Positions 53,381 to 61,823 of a stretch of 64,000 nucleotides of DNA are shown here, piece after piece. The notes under the pieces were generated by a model. That model saw only the letters and a list, made by a program, of their open reading frames with translations. It did not search any database and was not told where the DNA came from. The first letter of the stretch is position 1, and each line of letters begins with the position of its first letter. Location: NCBI RefSeq assembly GCF_003325355.1, contig NZ_CP030850.1, forward strand, positions 248,001-312,000, read 5' to 3'. A program made the position numbers and the translations under genes. Source of the stretch: Runella rosea (lineage in GTDB: Bacteria; Bacteroidota; Bacteroidia; Cytophagales; Spirosomataceae).

Positions 53381-53833
53381 ATGGAACTAAACGGTAGTTA
53401 TATTCTCCCTGCTTCAACGCAAAAAATTTGGGAAATGCTGATGAATCCTGATACGCTGGCCAAAGTGACGCCCGGTATATCGCGGTTAGAATTGGAAAGT
53501 GAAAATGTGTACAAAGCCATTGCCGAAGTGAAAATTGGCCCTGTTTCTGGGAAATTTGAGGGGAAGGCAGAAGTGCTTCACCCCGTTGTCGCCCAAAGCT
53601 TTACCCTGAATGTCCACCAAAACAGTAAGATTGGGAACGTATCAGCCCACATTAAAATGCACCTGAAAGCGGTGTCTGAGCATGAGACCGAGCTGTCTTT
53701 TGCGGGCAAGGCACACATGTCTGGACTGTTGGCTCGTACTGGTAACCGTGTGATGAGCGGCGTGGCCAATACGCTCACGAAGCAATTCTTTCAGAATTTT
53801 GAGGATGAATTGGCGGCGAAGGTAGAAGTATAA
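53381..53833 (+). CDS. coxG: CoxG-like SRPBCC protein (CO dehydrogenase subunit G family)
   Basis: 150 residues. MELNGSYILPASTQKIWEMLMNPDTLAKVTPG is the classic CoxG opening, followed by SRPBCC strands (VKIGPVSGKFEGKAEVL) and a C-terminal NTLTKQFFQNFEDELA helix. In CO-oxidising bacteria CoxG helps bring the enzyme to the membrane and feeds it quinone. It is first in the G-S-L-M cluster, 115 nt before the 2Fe-2S gene. The symbol denotes family. Confidence 0.85.
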   Translation: MELNGSYILPASTQKIWEMLMNPDTLAKVTPGISRLELESENVYKAIAEVKIGPVSGKFEGKAEVLHPVVAQSFTLNVHQNSKIGNVSAHIKMHLKAVSEHETELSFAGKAHMSGLLARTGNRVMSGVANTLTKQFFQNFEDELAAKVEV

Positions 53834-53948
53834 TGATGCCGCTTCCTCTAAGACTGTTGTCGATTTTGTTTTTAACTGTTTGTTAGATAATACCCTAAAA
53901 ACCAATTGAGTCTGTGCGCAAGCACCTAACTTTTACCTTACCTACATT

Positions 53949-54422
53949 ATGCCAAAAATCACATTAACCGTAAACGGAAAAACGCACACCCACGAGGTAG
54001 AGGGGCGTTTGTTGCTAGTACATTACCTGCGTGATACCCTCGGCTTGACGGGGACACACGTAGGCTGTGATACAAGTAGCTGCGGCGCCTGCACCATTCA
54101 TTTGGATGGCAAAGCTATTAAATCATGCTCGTTGTTGGCGGCCCAAGCCGATGGCAGCAGCATCACTACGATTGAAGGACTCGCGCCCGAAGGCGAACTA
54201 CATCCGTTGCAGGAAGGCTTCAAGGAAGAGCATGGATTGCAGTGCGGCTTCTGTACTCCCGGAATGATTATGTGCGCGGCCGACTTGCTTAGCCACAATC
54301 CCGACCCCTCAGAGCAGGAAATCCGCGAAGGGTTGGAAGGAAATATCTGTCGTTGCACTGGTTATCACAACATCGTACGGGCCATACAGTACGCGGCGCA
54401 AAAATCGGCGGTTGCGGTTTAA
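53949..54422 (+). CDS. coxS: 2Fe-2S small subunit of a molybdenum hydroxylase (CoxS-like)
   Basis: 157 residues, two 2Fe-2S centres. The plant-ferredoxin-like cluster has [20 protein letters not shown] plus a later Cys (IKSCS). The second four-helix cluster has [11 protein letters not shown] and [13 protein letters not shown]. It passes electrons from the Mo site to the FAD subunit. No signal sequence, so cytoplasmic. Spacing to the large subunit is 55 nt. Confidence 0.93.
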   Translation: MPKITLTVNGKTHTHEVEGRLLLVHYLRDTLGLTGTHVGCDTSSCGACTIHLDGKAIKSCSLLAAQADGSSITTIEGLAPEGELHPLQEGFKEEHGLQCGFCTPGMIMCAADLLSHNPDPSEQEIREGLEGNICRCTGYHNIVRAIQYAAQKSAVAV

Positions 54423-54477
54423 AACAGGTAACTGAATCCGATTTAAAACATTTCCATCACTCTCTAGAAAAAAGAAA

Positions 54478-56847
54478 ATGAGCAATAAATTCATTGGCAA
54501 ATCCGTAAAACGCGTTGAAGACAAGCGCTTTATTACCGGAAAAGGTCGTTATACCGACGACATCGTACTGCCGGGCATGACCTACGCGTACATTTTGCGA
54601 AGCCCTTATGCCCACGCCCGTATCAGAAGTATTGATTATTCTGCAGCCGAGGCCATGCAAGGCGTAGTGACCATCATGACCGGTGAGGAGGTTGGCCACT
54701 ATGGCGTGCCTTGTGGGTGGCAGGTAAATTTCAAAAACGGCGACATCATGAAAGAGCCGCCGCATCCGTTGTTGGTGAAAGATAAAGTGCGCCACGTGGG
54801 CGATGCCGTGGCGATGGTTGTGGCCGAAACCCGTGAATTGGCGCAGGATGCGGCTGAAGCTATTATCATTGATTACGAAGTTTTGCCAGCCATTACCGAC
54901 GCTTCAAAAGCGGTACTGCCCGGGGCTCCGCTGGTGCATGACGATGTTCCGAATAATATTTGTTTTGATTGGGAAATCGGAAATCCAAAAGCGGAAGTCG
55001 ATGAAGCAATGGCAAGCGCCCACCACGTTACATCGTTGGACTTTGTCAACCAGCGCCTTTCGCCCAACGCCATGGAGCCGCGCAGCTATATAGGTCAATA
55101 CGACAACGTTTACGACAAATACACCCTTTATACCTCCACTCAAAACCCCCATTTGATTCGTCTGCTGATGTGCGCGTTTGTATTAGGATTACCAGAGCAT
55201 AAGGTGCGCGTGGTGGGGCCTGACGTGGGCGGTGGTTTTGGCAGTAAAATATACCATTATACCGAAGAAGCGTTGGTTACATTGGCCTCCAAAAAAATTG
55301 GTCGCCCCGTAAAATGGACCGAAACACGCTCAGAAGCATTTCAGACCGACGCCCACGGGCGCGACCATGTCACGCACGCTGAAATGGGGTTTGATGACCA
55401 AGGAAATATTGTAGGTTTGCGTATCAAAACATTTGCCAACTTGGGGGCCTATCTTTCAACCTTTGGGACGGCCGTTCCTACGTATTTGCACGGAACACTA
55501 TTGCAAGGATTATACACCACACCTAAGATTCACTTGGACATGACCTGTGTTTTTACCCATACCACGGCTGTAGATGCGTATCGCGGTGCGGGACGTCCGG
55601 AAGCAACTTTCTTGCTGGAGCGTTTGGTCGATTTGGCGGCGTTGGAAATGGGAGTAGACCCCGCCGAACTGCGCCTCAAAAACTTCATTCCCGCCTTTGA
55701 CGGGGTAACTCAGCCGGGCTATCAGACCAATGTTGCGTTGCAATACGACAGCGGCAATTACCACAGTGTATTGGAAAGAGGCTTGGAAATGCTTGGTTAT
55801 GAGAATTTTAGAAAAGAACAAGCGGAGGCAGCCAAGACCAACAAAATTCTGGGGGTAGGCTTCTCTACCTACATCGAGGCCTGCGGTATTGCGCCGTCGG
55901 CGGTAGTTGGTTCGTTGGGTGCCCGCGCTGGTTTGTACGAAGTGGGGCAAGTAAGGGTTCAACCTACTGGAAAAATCAGCGTGTTTACGGGGGCGCATTC
56001 CCATGGACAGGGGCACGAAACTACTTTCGCGCAAGTGGTGGCCGACCGTCTCGGCATTCCTATGGAAGACGTTGATATTATCCACGGAGACTCTGATACG
56101 GTGGCTTTCGGAATGGGAACCTACGGCTCGCGCTCGTTGGCCGTGGGAGGAAGCGCCATTGTAAAAAGTTTGGATAAAATCATTGAGAAAGGTGCGAAAA
56201 TCGCCGCCCATAAATTGGAATGTTCGGCCGATGATATTGAGTTTAAAGATGGAAAGTTTACTGTAAAAGGAACCGACAAATCGTTGAGCTTTGGCGATAT
56301 TGCCTTGACTGCGTATGTTCCGCACGTGTATCCTGCCAACTTAGAACCAGGCTTGGATTTCAGCAGTTTCTACGACCCCACCAACTTTACGTATCCGTTT
56401 GGATGCCACATTGCGGTGGTAGAAATCGACAAAGAAACGGGCTTTACCAGAGTGAAACGCTTTATTGCCGTCGATGACGTGGGCAACGTGATTAACCCCA
56501 TGATTGTAGACGGACAGATTCACGGTGGATTGGCGCAAGGAATCGGTCAGGCGTTGTTTGAAGGCGTTGAATTTGACGAAAATGGGCAAATTACCAACGG
56601 TAGCTACATGGATTATACCATGCCACGCGCCGACGACCTCCCGATGTTTGAGTTGGACCGTCAGGTGACGCCTTGCCCGCATAACCCGTTGGGGGTGAAA
56701 GGTGCGGGCGAAGCTGGCTGCATTGGATCTACGCCCGCCGTGGTGAATGCCGTGATTGACGCGTTGTGGTCTGCTGGCCATAAAGTCAAAGATGTGCGGA
56801 TGCCCATGACACCGGAGCGTGTTTGGAAAGCGATGCAACCGGCCTAA
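54478..56847 (+). CDS. coxL: Molybdopterin large subunit, form-II CoxL/xanthine dehydrogenase family
   Basis: 789 residues. It starts FIGKSVKRVEDKRFITGKGRYTDD as in CoxL. The active-site loop reads AYRGAGR (about residue 366), the form-II signature, rather than AYxCSFR of true CO dehydrogenases. Pterin and catalytic blocks include GPDVGGGFGSK, SHGQGHETTFAQV, GTYGSRSLAVGGSA and GVKGAGEAGCIGS with the catalytic Glu. It is therefore an aerobic Mo hydroxylase whose substrate is probably not CO. Symbol used for homology only. Confidence 0.9.
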   Translation: MSNKFIGKSVKRVEDKRFITGKGRYTDDIVLPGMTYAYILRSPYAHARIRSIDYSAAEAMQGVVTIMTGEEVGHYGVPCGWQVNFKNGDIMKEPPHPLLVKDKVRHVGDAVAMVVAETRELAQDAAEAIIIDYEVLPAITDASKAVLPGAPLVHDDVPNNICFDWEIGNPKAEVDEAMASAHHVTSLDFVNQRLSPNAMEPRSYIGQYDNVYDKYTLYTSTQNPHLIRLLMCAFVLGLPEHKVRVVGPDVGGGFGSKIYHYTEEALVTLASKKIGRPVKWTETRSEAFQTDAHGRDHVTHAEMGFDDQGNIVGLRIKTFANLGAYLSTFGTAVPTYLHGTLLQGLYTTPKIHLDMTCVFTHTTAVDAYRGAGRPEATFLLERLVDLAALEMGVDPAELRLKNFIPAFDGVTQPGYQTNVALQYDSGNYHSVLERGLEMLGYENFRKEQAEAAKTNKILGVGFSTYIEACGIAPSAVVGSLGARAGLYEVGQVRVQPTGKISVFTGAHSHGQGHETTFAQVVADRLGIPMEDVDIIHGDSDTVAFGMGTYGSRSLAVGGSAIVKSLDKIIEKGAKIAAHKLECSADDIEFKDGKFTVKGTDKSLSFGDIALTAYVPHVYPANLEPGLDFSSFYDPTNFTYPFGCHIAVVEIDKETGFTRVKRFIAVDDVGNVINPMIVDGQIHGGLAQGIGQALFEGVEFDENGQITNGSYMDYTMPRADDLPMFELDRQVTPCPHNPLGVKGAGEAGCIGSTPAVVNAVIDALWSAGHKVKDVRMPMTPERVWKAMQPA

Positions 56848-56879
56848 TTTTTTTGTTTCACTAATTCACTCTTTTAAAA

Positions 56880-57734
56880 ATGATTCCATCATCTGTTGAC
56901 TATACACGCGCCAGTTCAGTGGGGGAGGCGATTCGCCTCCTTGCTGAAAACCCTGACGCTAAGTTACTGGCAGGCGGCCACAGCTTGATTCCTGCCATGA
57001 AATTGCGCCTCAATAGCCCCGCTTTGCTCATTGACATTGCCCGCATTGCCGAGCTACGATTTATTGAAGATACAGGAAACTCCATCGTCATCGGGGCGGC
57101 AAGTACCCATGCCGATATTATCACAAATCCGCACCTCAAGGGCTTGACGGCCATGATTGAAGCGGGGGAATTGATTGGAGATACGCAAGTTCGCAACATG
57201 GGGACACTCGGTGGCAGCATTGCCCATGCCGACCCTTCGGCAGATTGGCCCGCTGTTTTGCTGGCTTTGAAGGCCCAAATCAAAGTTCAGGGCGCTGATG
57301 GTGAGCGTATTATTCCCGCTGCTGAGTTTTTTACTGGATTTTTTAGCACCGCACTCGATATGGGCGAGATTGTGACGGAGATTCACCTGCCGAAGGCTGC
57401 GGTGGGAAGCGCTTCGGCTTATCGTAAATTTATGCAACCCGCCTCGCGTTTTGCCATTGTGGGCTGTGCGGCATCGGTAACGGTTGAAGGCGGTGTCATT
57501 TCTGCTGCTAATGTGGCATTTACGGGGGTCTCTGATGCGGCCTTCTTGGATGAAGGGGTTGCCTCGGCCTTGACTGGAAAACCAGCAACGCTCGAAAACA
57601 TCGAAGCGGCGGCATCAGTTGCAGCCGAAGGAGATATGCACATCAACGAAGACCATTTTGCTTCGCAGGCTTATCGTAAACATTTGGCGAAGGTATACGC
57701 CAAACGTGCATTGGTGGGGGCGTGTGGTCTATAA
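56880..57734 (+). CDS. coxM: FAD-binding medium subunit of the molybdenum hydroxylase (CoxM-like)
   Basis: 284 residues. FAD-binding motifs LLAGGHSLIPAMKLRL (about 28-43) and MGTLGGSIAHADPSAD (about 104-119) are typical of CoxM/XdhB. The C-terminal domain includes INEDHFASQAYRKHLAKVYAKRAL. It accepts electrons from the 2Fe-2S subunit and passes them to quinone. Lies 32 nt after the large subunit and ends just before an intrinsic terminator, closing the operon. Confidence 0.92.
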   Translation: MIPSSVDYTRASSVGEAIRLLAENPDAKLLAGGHSLIPAMKLRLNSPALLIDIARIAELRFIEDTGNSIVIGAASTHADIITNPHLKGLTAMIEAGELIGDTQVRNMGTLGGSIAHADPSADWPAVLLALKAQIKVQGADGERIIPAAEFFTGFFSTALDMGEIVTEIHLPKAAVGSASAYRKFMQPASRFAIVGCAASVTVEGGVISAANVAFTGVSDAAFLDEGVASALTGKPATLENIEAAASVAAEGDMHINEDHFASQAYRKHLAKVYAKRALVGACGL

Positions 57735-57770
57735 ACATTTCCTGTTTGTTTTTTTTATTACCTGTAGAAT

Positions 57771-57799
57771 GGGCGGCTGAAAGGCTGCCCGTTTTTTTT
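57771..57799 (+). terminator. Intrinsic terminator of the Cox-type operon
   Basis: GGGCGGC (57771-57777) pairs with GCTGCCC (one G-U) and is followed by eight T to 57799. Confidence 0.85.
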
Positions 57800-57827
57800 G
57801 TAACTTTCGCAAAAAACAGCCTTTTCA

Positions 57828-58430
57828 ATGCTTCCTGAATCTTACCTTGCATCAAAAGATGCCACTTTAGCTTCCATTATTGAATCTACGCCAACGTTCA
57901 AAAAAACGGATTGGAACAACGATGTTTACCTAGCGTTGCTGGAAAGCATTGTTTCGCAACAAATTTCGGTCAAGGCCGCTGATTCTATCTTTGCCCGTTT
58001 TAGGGCGCTGTTTGAGGATTTGTATCCACACCCCGAATTGCTGCTGCAAAAATCAAACGAAGAGTTGCGCAGTGCGGGTCTTTCGTTTCAAAAAATCAAT
58101 TATCTGCAAAATGTCGCAGTTTTTGCCACTGAAAAAGGCATTGATTACCAACATCTTAATCTGCTTTCTGACGATGAAATCGTGGCCTTTCTCACACCTA
58201 TCAAGGGGGTTGGACGCTGGACGGTCGAGATGTTGTTGATGTTTGTGATGGACCGCCCCGATGTATTCCCCGTCGATGATTTGGTGATTCGGCAGAAGAT
58301 GGTGCGGGCGTATCATTTGACCGAAACGGGTCGTGCTTTACATAAGCAACTTCATATAATTGCTGAAAATTGGCGCCCGTATCGAACCATGGCCTGCCGT
58401 TATTTATGGCGTTGGAAGCCTGAGAGTTAG
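57828..58430 (+). CDS. DNA-3-methyladenine glycosylase, AlkA-like HhH-GPD
   Basis: 200 residues. HhH-GPD fold: ALLESIVSQQISVKAADSIF, then the helix-hairpin-helix LTPIKGVGRWTVEMLL (about 122-137) and the catalytic Asp in FPVDDLVIRQ (residue 150 or 151). AlkA-type enzymes remove alkylated purines to start base excision repair. The protein lacks the N-terminal TBP-like domain of E. coli AlkA, as in the short bacterial forms. Confidence 0.9.
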   Translation: MLPESYLASKDATLASIIESTPTFKKTDWNNDVYLALLESIVSQQISVKAADSIFARFRALFEDLYPHPELLLQKSNEELRSAGLSFQKINYLQNVAVFATEKGIDYQHLNLLSDDEIVAFLTPIKGVGRWTVEMLLMFVMDRPDVFPVDDLVIRQKMVRAYHLTETGRALHKQLHIIAENWRPYRTMACRYLWRWKPES

Positions 58431-58500
58431 CTCCATTTAATAAATAGAAGACCTGTTTTTGCGCAAAAATCATTATTTTGCGGGCCAAAATTGTTTTTTT

Positions 58501-59019
58501 ATGGATCAAAAAATCCTGACGAGTAAGCAATACTTTAAACTTTTATTGCTTGTGTATGGTGTTATGTTGGTGGCGCAGGTAGGGACAGGAACCGTTTTCT
58601 TTTTTTTACGCAGTACCCAATCGAAGTCAATGCCCAATGAAGTGACACTCGGGCAATTATTTGGTTATTTGGTGCCTTGTGCGGCGGTGATACTTCCACT
58701 GGTGGGGATATTATTGGCCAAAAAAACGATTAAAGCGTTAAGAATTAATGATTTATTGTCGGATAAGCTTCGCAAATATCAGAGTGCCCTGATTTTTAAA
58801 TATGCCTTTTTTGAAGGGGCAACTTTCTTTTCATTGGTCGCTTATTTTATTACGGGAGAGCTGCTGCATTTAGGAGTTGCTGGTGCACTTGTTATGGTCT
58901 TCCTTACCCAACTTCCCACCCGAAATCGGGTTTTTAATGAAGTGCCTTTGTCAACTTTGGACGAGTCAAAACTCAATAATCCAGATGCAGAGGTAGCGGC
59001 TATTCCGGTTAAAGATTGA
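58501..59019 (+). CDS. Four-helix membrane protein, function unknown
   Basis: 172 residues from ATG 58501; the frame opens 14 codons upstream at MRKNHYF, but a TATTTTG box precedes 58501 closely, so that extension is unlikely. Helices at about 14-35, 50-71, 97-118 and 122-136. Charged segments lie between helices 2 and 3 (AKKTIKALRINDLLSDKLRKYQ) and in the acidic tail (DESKLNNPDAEVAAIPVKD). No family recognised. The GH25 gene starts 24 nt downstream. Confidence 0.72.
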   Translation: MDQKILTSKQYFKLLLLVYGVMLVAQVGTGTVFFFLRSTQSKSMPNEVTLGQLFGYLVPCAAVILPLVGILLAKKTIKALRINDLLSDKLRKYQSALIFKYAFFEGATFFSLVAYFITGELLHLGVAGALVMVFLTQLPTRNRVFNEVPLSTLDESKLNNPDAEVAAIPVKD

Positions 59020-59043
59020 TTTTTTTCTAAAATTTGCCTACTT

Positions 59044-59838
59044 ATGGCGCGTCGAGTTTCCACCCCATCTTCTCCCAAAAAACGTGCATTACCTCCCATC
59101 GGTTGGGTAGTTATTGTAGCCCTTGTATTGCTTATAGGAGGAGGTATTTGGTATGTTAATCGGCTGAATACCAACGAATGGCGGCACGTTTCAAAAATAG
59201 GAATTCGGTTGCCATTCAAATATTCTATTCACGGAATTGACGTTTCTAAACACAACGGACGCATCAATTGGCAAGAACTAAGACAGATGCGTTTTGAAGA
59301 ATTGCGGCTTCAGTTTGTTTTTATCAAAGCCACGGAAGGCGCTTCGTTGACCGACAAAGACTTTAAAAATAACTGGAAGCAGGCGGATGGCGTAGGACTT
59401 TATCGCGGAGCGTACCATTTTTACATTCCTTGGCGAACGCCCGAGTCGCAGTTTGAGAACTTCAAGCGATCGGTCAAACTCAAAAAAGGAGATTTACCTC
59501 CAGTGCTGGATTTTGAGTTGGGCACCAATGCGTTATCCCAAGAGCAGGTCATTGCGAATCTGAAAACGTGGCTTACATTGGCCGAAAATTACTACGGTGT
59601 GCGGCCAATTATCTACACCAACGCCGATTTTTATCGCCGATACATCAAAGAAAACTTTGTGGGTTATCCGCTCTGGATTGCCGATTATTCGGGCTGGACC
59701 CTCAATCGTTACGACGATGCCGTCATTCATTTTTGGCAACATTCCAAAAGCGGTTACACCGACGGTATTCGTGGCCCCGTCGATTACAACGTTTTTTTGG
59801 GTGAAGTGGAAGATTTGAAAGCGCTTTGTTTGAAGTAA
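59044..59838 (+). CDS. Membrane-anchored GH25 lysozyme (N,O-diacetylmuramidase)
   Basis: 264 residues. A basic N-terminus and one helix (about 19-37) anchor it with the catalytic domain outside the cytoplasm. GH25 motifs: IHGIDVSKHNGRINW (catalytic-region Asp66), FVFIKATEGASLTD, YRGAYHFY, LPPVLDFELG (Asp, Glu) and ending GPVDYNVF. It cleaves the MurNAc-GlcNAc bond of peptidoglycan and is probably involved in wall turnover. Confidence 0.92.
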   Translation: MARRVSTPSSPKKRALPPIGWVVIVALVLLIGGGIWYVNRLNTNEWRHVSKIGIRLPFKYSIHGIDVSKHNGRINWQELRQMRFEELRLQFVFIKATEGASLTDKDFKNNWKQADGVGLYRGAYHFYIPWRTPESQFENFKRSVKLKKGDLPPVLDFELGTNALSQEQVIANLKTWLTLAENYYGVRPIIYTNADFYRRYIKENFVGYPLWIADYSGWTLNRYDDAVIHFWQHSKSGYTDGIRGPVDYNVFLGEVEDLKALCLK

Positions 59839-59887
59839 ACCTTATCTGCCTAAAAATTGATATTTGTCGGTTAGACCCTTGTGTGAA

Positions 59888-60283
59888 TTATAGGTCGATT
59901 TTTTGGCCGAAACAGTAACATAATCCGTCGGGCGCAACCACAAAAAAGACTTTGTAGCTGACGCCATATTTCTGAATTTGAAAATCAGCTTCTTCTTTTT
60001 CATAGCCGTTGGCCCTCAACTCTTCAAAAATAGCTTCGACGTCGTCTACTTCAAAAAAACAGCCGTCCTGCGTAGGGTCACCTCCATTTTCGGCAAGGCC
60101 GATTTGGATGGTATCTCTTGCCAGCGTTGCTGCCTTAAAGGGGTGGTCATGTCGTGATACAACCTTAAATCCCATAAGGGTTTCGTAATAGGGGATAGCC
60201 GTTTCTAAATTTCCAACTGGCAGATTCATGGCATCCTTTTGGTAGGGCCACACATTTTTGAGTACTGCTTTTGAAGTTTTCAT
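59888..60283 (-). CDS. VOC-family (glyoxalase/bleomycin-resistance-like) protein
   Basis: 131 residues with two beta-alpha-beta-beta-beta modules: ETAIPYYETLMGFKVVSRHDHPF and then CFFEVDDVEAIFEELRANGY with YKVFFVVAPDGLCYCFGQ. His and Glu positions could form a metal site, but the substrate is not evident. Downstream of a TolB-like propeller gene, separated by a palindromic repeat. Confidence 0.85.
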   Translation of the reverse strand: MKTSKAVLKNVWPYQKDAMNLPVGNLETAIPYYETLMGFKVVSRHDHPFKAATLARDTIQIGLAENGGDPTQDGCFFEVDDVEAIFEELRANGYEKEEADFQIQKYGVSYKVFFVVAPDGLCYCFGQKIDL

Positions 60284-60305
60284 GGGTAAATAATCTGTTT
60301 TTTGA

Positions 60306-60354
60306 TACCCGTCCGACGGTTTGGTTACGGTGTTATGGAACCGTCAGACGGGTA
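60306..60354. repeat. Long palindromic intergenic repeat (CCGTCCGACGG type)
   Basis: TACCCGTCCGACGGTT (60306-60321) and AACCGTCAGACGGGTA (60339-60354) pair with a single mismatch over 16 bp, loop 17 nt. There is no T run, so this looks like a REP-type element rather than a classic terminator. Confidence 0.65.
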
Positions 60355-60365
60355 CGTCGTTTTGT

Positions 60366-61418
60366 CTAGTCAACCCAATCGGCAATGTACAAATTTGTAT
60401 CGCGAGAGCCAGGGGCGTTGTTGCGGTTAGAGCTGAAAATGAGCTTTTTACCATCGTGTGAAAACATCGGGAAAGCGTTGAAAATGCTGTTGTTGGTCAC
60501 TCGTTCCAACCCTGTTCCGTCAAGATTAATGACGTATAATTGAAAATCATACCCACGCTGTGAGTGGTGATTTGACGAAAATATAATCTTGTCGCCCTTG
60601 GGCGTAAAATATGGTGCCCAGTTGGCTTTGCCCAACGTAGTGATTTGACGTAAATCGGTACCGTCAACGTTGCAGGTATAAATTTCCATGTCAGTGGGGG
60701 CAACCAAGCCCAACGAGAGCAATTTTTTATATTCGGCTATTTCCTCTTCGGTTTTGGGGCGCGAGGCGCGAAAGACCAGTTTTTTGCCATCGGGAGAGAA
60801 AAAAGCCCCACCGTCGTAGCCCAATTGATGGGTGATACGTTTCACATTTTTACCATCAATGTCCATGGTGTACAGGTCAAGGTCGCCGTCGCGGGTGGAA
60901 GTAAACACGATTTTGTCGCCCTTGGGTGAAATCGTGGCTTCGGCATCGTAGCCCTTTTCGGTGGTCAATTGCTTTACAATCTTCCCTTTAAGGTCAGATA
61001 CGAAAATGTCGTATGTGTCATAAATGGCCCACAAATATTTGTTGAGGTAGGCTTTGGCGGGAGGTGGGCAAGAATCGTTGCCGACGTGCGTACTGGCAAA
61101 AAGAATGTGTTTGTCGCCTGGCATGAAATACGAGCAAGTGGTGCGTCCCTTGCCCGTGCTGATGAATGCCGGGCGTTCGTCGGGATTAGTTAAGCCTTTG
61201 TTGACGTCCAAATAAAAAATCTGGTCGCACTGCAAGCCCCATTTGGGGTTGTTGGACTGAAAGCTGACGTATTGGTCGTTGAAACTGAAATAAGCCTCGG
61301 CGTTGTCGCCCCCAAAAGTGAGTTGTTTTACGTTTTTGAGGTGTTTCTCTTCCCCCGACTGCGCGAAAGTTTGTAAAGATATAAGCAAAAAAGCAGTGAA
61401 TAAATGATTGATTCTCAT
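60366..61418 (-). CDS. Exported TolB-like (PD40) beta-propeller protein
   Basis: 350 residues, signal peptide ending LQTFAQ (about 19). Repeated PD40/WD40-like strands: ATISPKGDKIVFTSTRDGDLDLY, FFSPDGKKLVFRASRP, YFTPKGDKIIFSSNHH and MFSHDGKKLIFSSNRN, giving a five- or six-bladed propeller. The Asn/Arg-rich blade ends are like TolB and DPP-type sensor propellers. No peptidase domain is attached. Probably periplasmic; ligand unknown. Confidence 0.85.
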   Translation of the reverse strand: MRINHLFTAFLLISLQTFAQSGEEKHLKNVKQLTFGGDNAEAYFSFNDQYVSFQSNNPKWGLQCDQIFYLDVNKGLTNPDERPAFISTGKGRTTCSYFMPGDKHILFASTHVGNDSCPPPAKAYLNKYLWAIYDTYDIFVSDLKGKIVKQLTTEKGYDAEATISPKGDKIVFTSTRDGDLDLYTMDIDGKNVKRITHQLGYDGGAFFSPDGKKLVFRASRPKTEEEIAEYKKLLSLGLVAPTDMEIYTCNVDGTDLRQITTLGKANWAPYFTPKGDKIIFSSNHHSQRGYDFQLYVINLDGTGLERVTNNSIFNAFPMFSHDGKKLIFSSNRNNAPGSRDTNLYIADWVD

Positions 61419-61582
61419 GAGTTTTATAGGTGATTTTGCGTTTTACAAAGAACGGTAGAGATGCGCAAAAAAAACAGCTTTAGGCCCAGTTTTTGATGAT
61501 TTTTGTCATATTAAAAGGCATCTTTCTCGCTAATTTTGAACCAAAACTAATGTACGTGAGAAAAAAAATGACAATTTTCTTG

Positions 61583-61612
61583 TTTGTATTTAATCTAAAT
61601 AAACTACTTTTG
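61583..61612 (+). promoter_or_regulatory. Consensus promoter of the 54-residue cysteine-rich protein
   Basis: TTTG at 61583-61586, an 18-nt spacer and a perfect TACTTTTG at 61605-61612. Predicted leader about 25 nt. This is one of the best promoters in the window. Confidence 0.75.
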
Positions 61613-61640
61613 CGTTAGTATTAGAAACATCAAGACCACA

Positions 61641-61805
61641 ATGAACCTCTCAGAAGTATCTGCTTGCTCACTTGTTGAAACCGAAGAAAAGTTTTTTACA
61701 AAGAACTCATTCATGGGCTGTGCGTTTGCCTGCGACCTGAAAAAATGCTGCAAAGCCTACAAAAAGAAGGGTAAGCACTGCAAAAAATGCCCTAAAGTGG
61801 ACTAG
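61641..61805 (+). CDS. 54-residue cysteine- and lysine-rich small protein
   Basis: ATG 61641, TAG 61803-61805. Seven cysteines: Cys9, 27, 31, 36, 37, 47 and 50. The last 28 residues (from about Gly26) have GCAFACDLKKCC and a Lys-rich run ending HCKKCPKVD, a layout like a small metal (Zn or Fe-S) knot. A consensus promoter just upstream and a separate convergent neighbour 18 nt downstream support a true gene. I recall similar tiny CC...KKCP proteins in other Bacteroidota but cannot name a function. Confidence 0.7.
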   Translation: MNLSEVSACSLVETEEKFFTKNSFMGCAFACDLKKCCKAYKKKGKHCKKCPKVD

Positions 61806-61823
61806 TAAATATAAGTCTAATAG

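Noticed and set aside
55510-56325. 271-codon minus-strand frame inside the large Mo-hydroxylase subunit
   Set aside because: Shadow of a well-supported gene; composition is rich in Arg/His/Ser as expected for antisense frames.
54478-56847. Annotating the operon as a true (form I) carbon monoxide dehydrogenase
   Set aside because: The active-site loop is AYRGAGR, not AYxCSFR; only form-II homology is supported.
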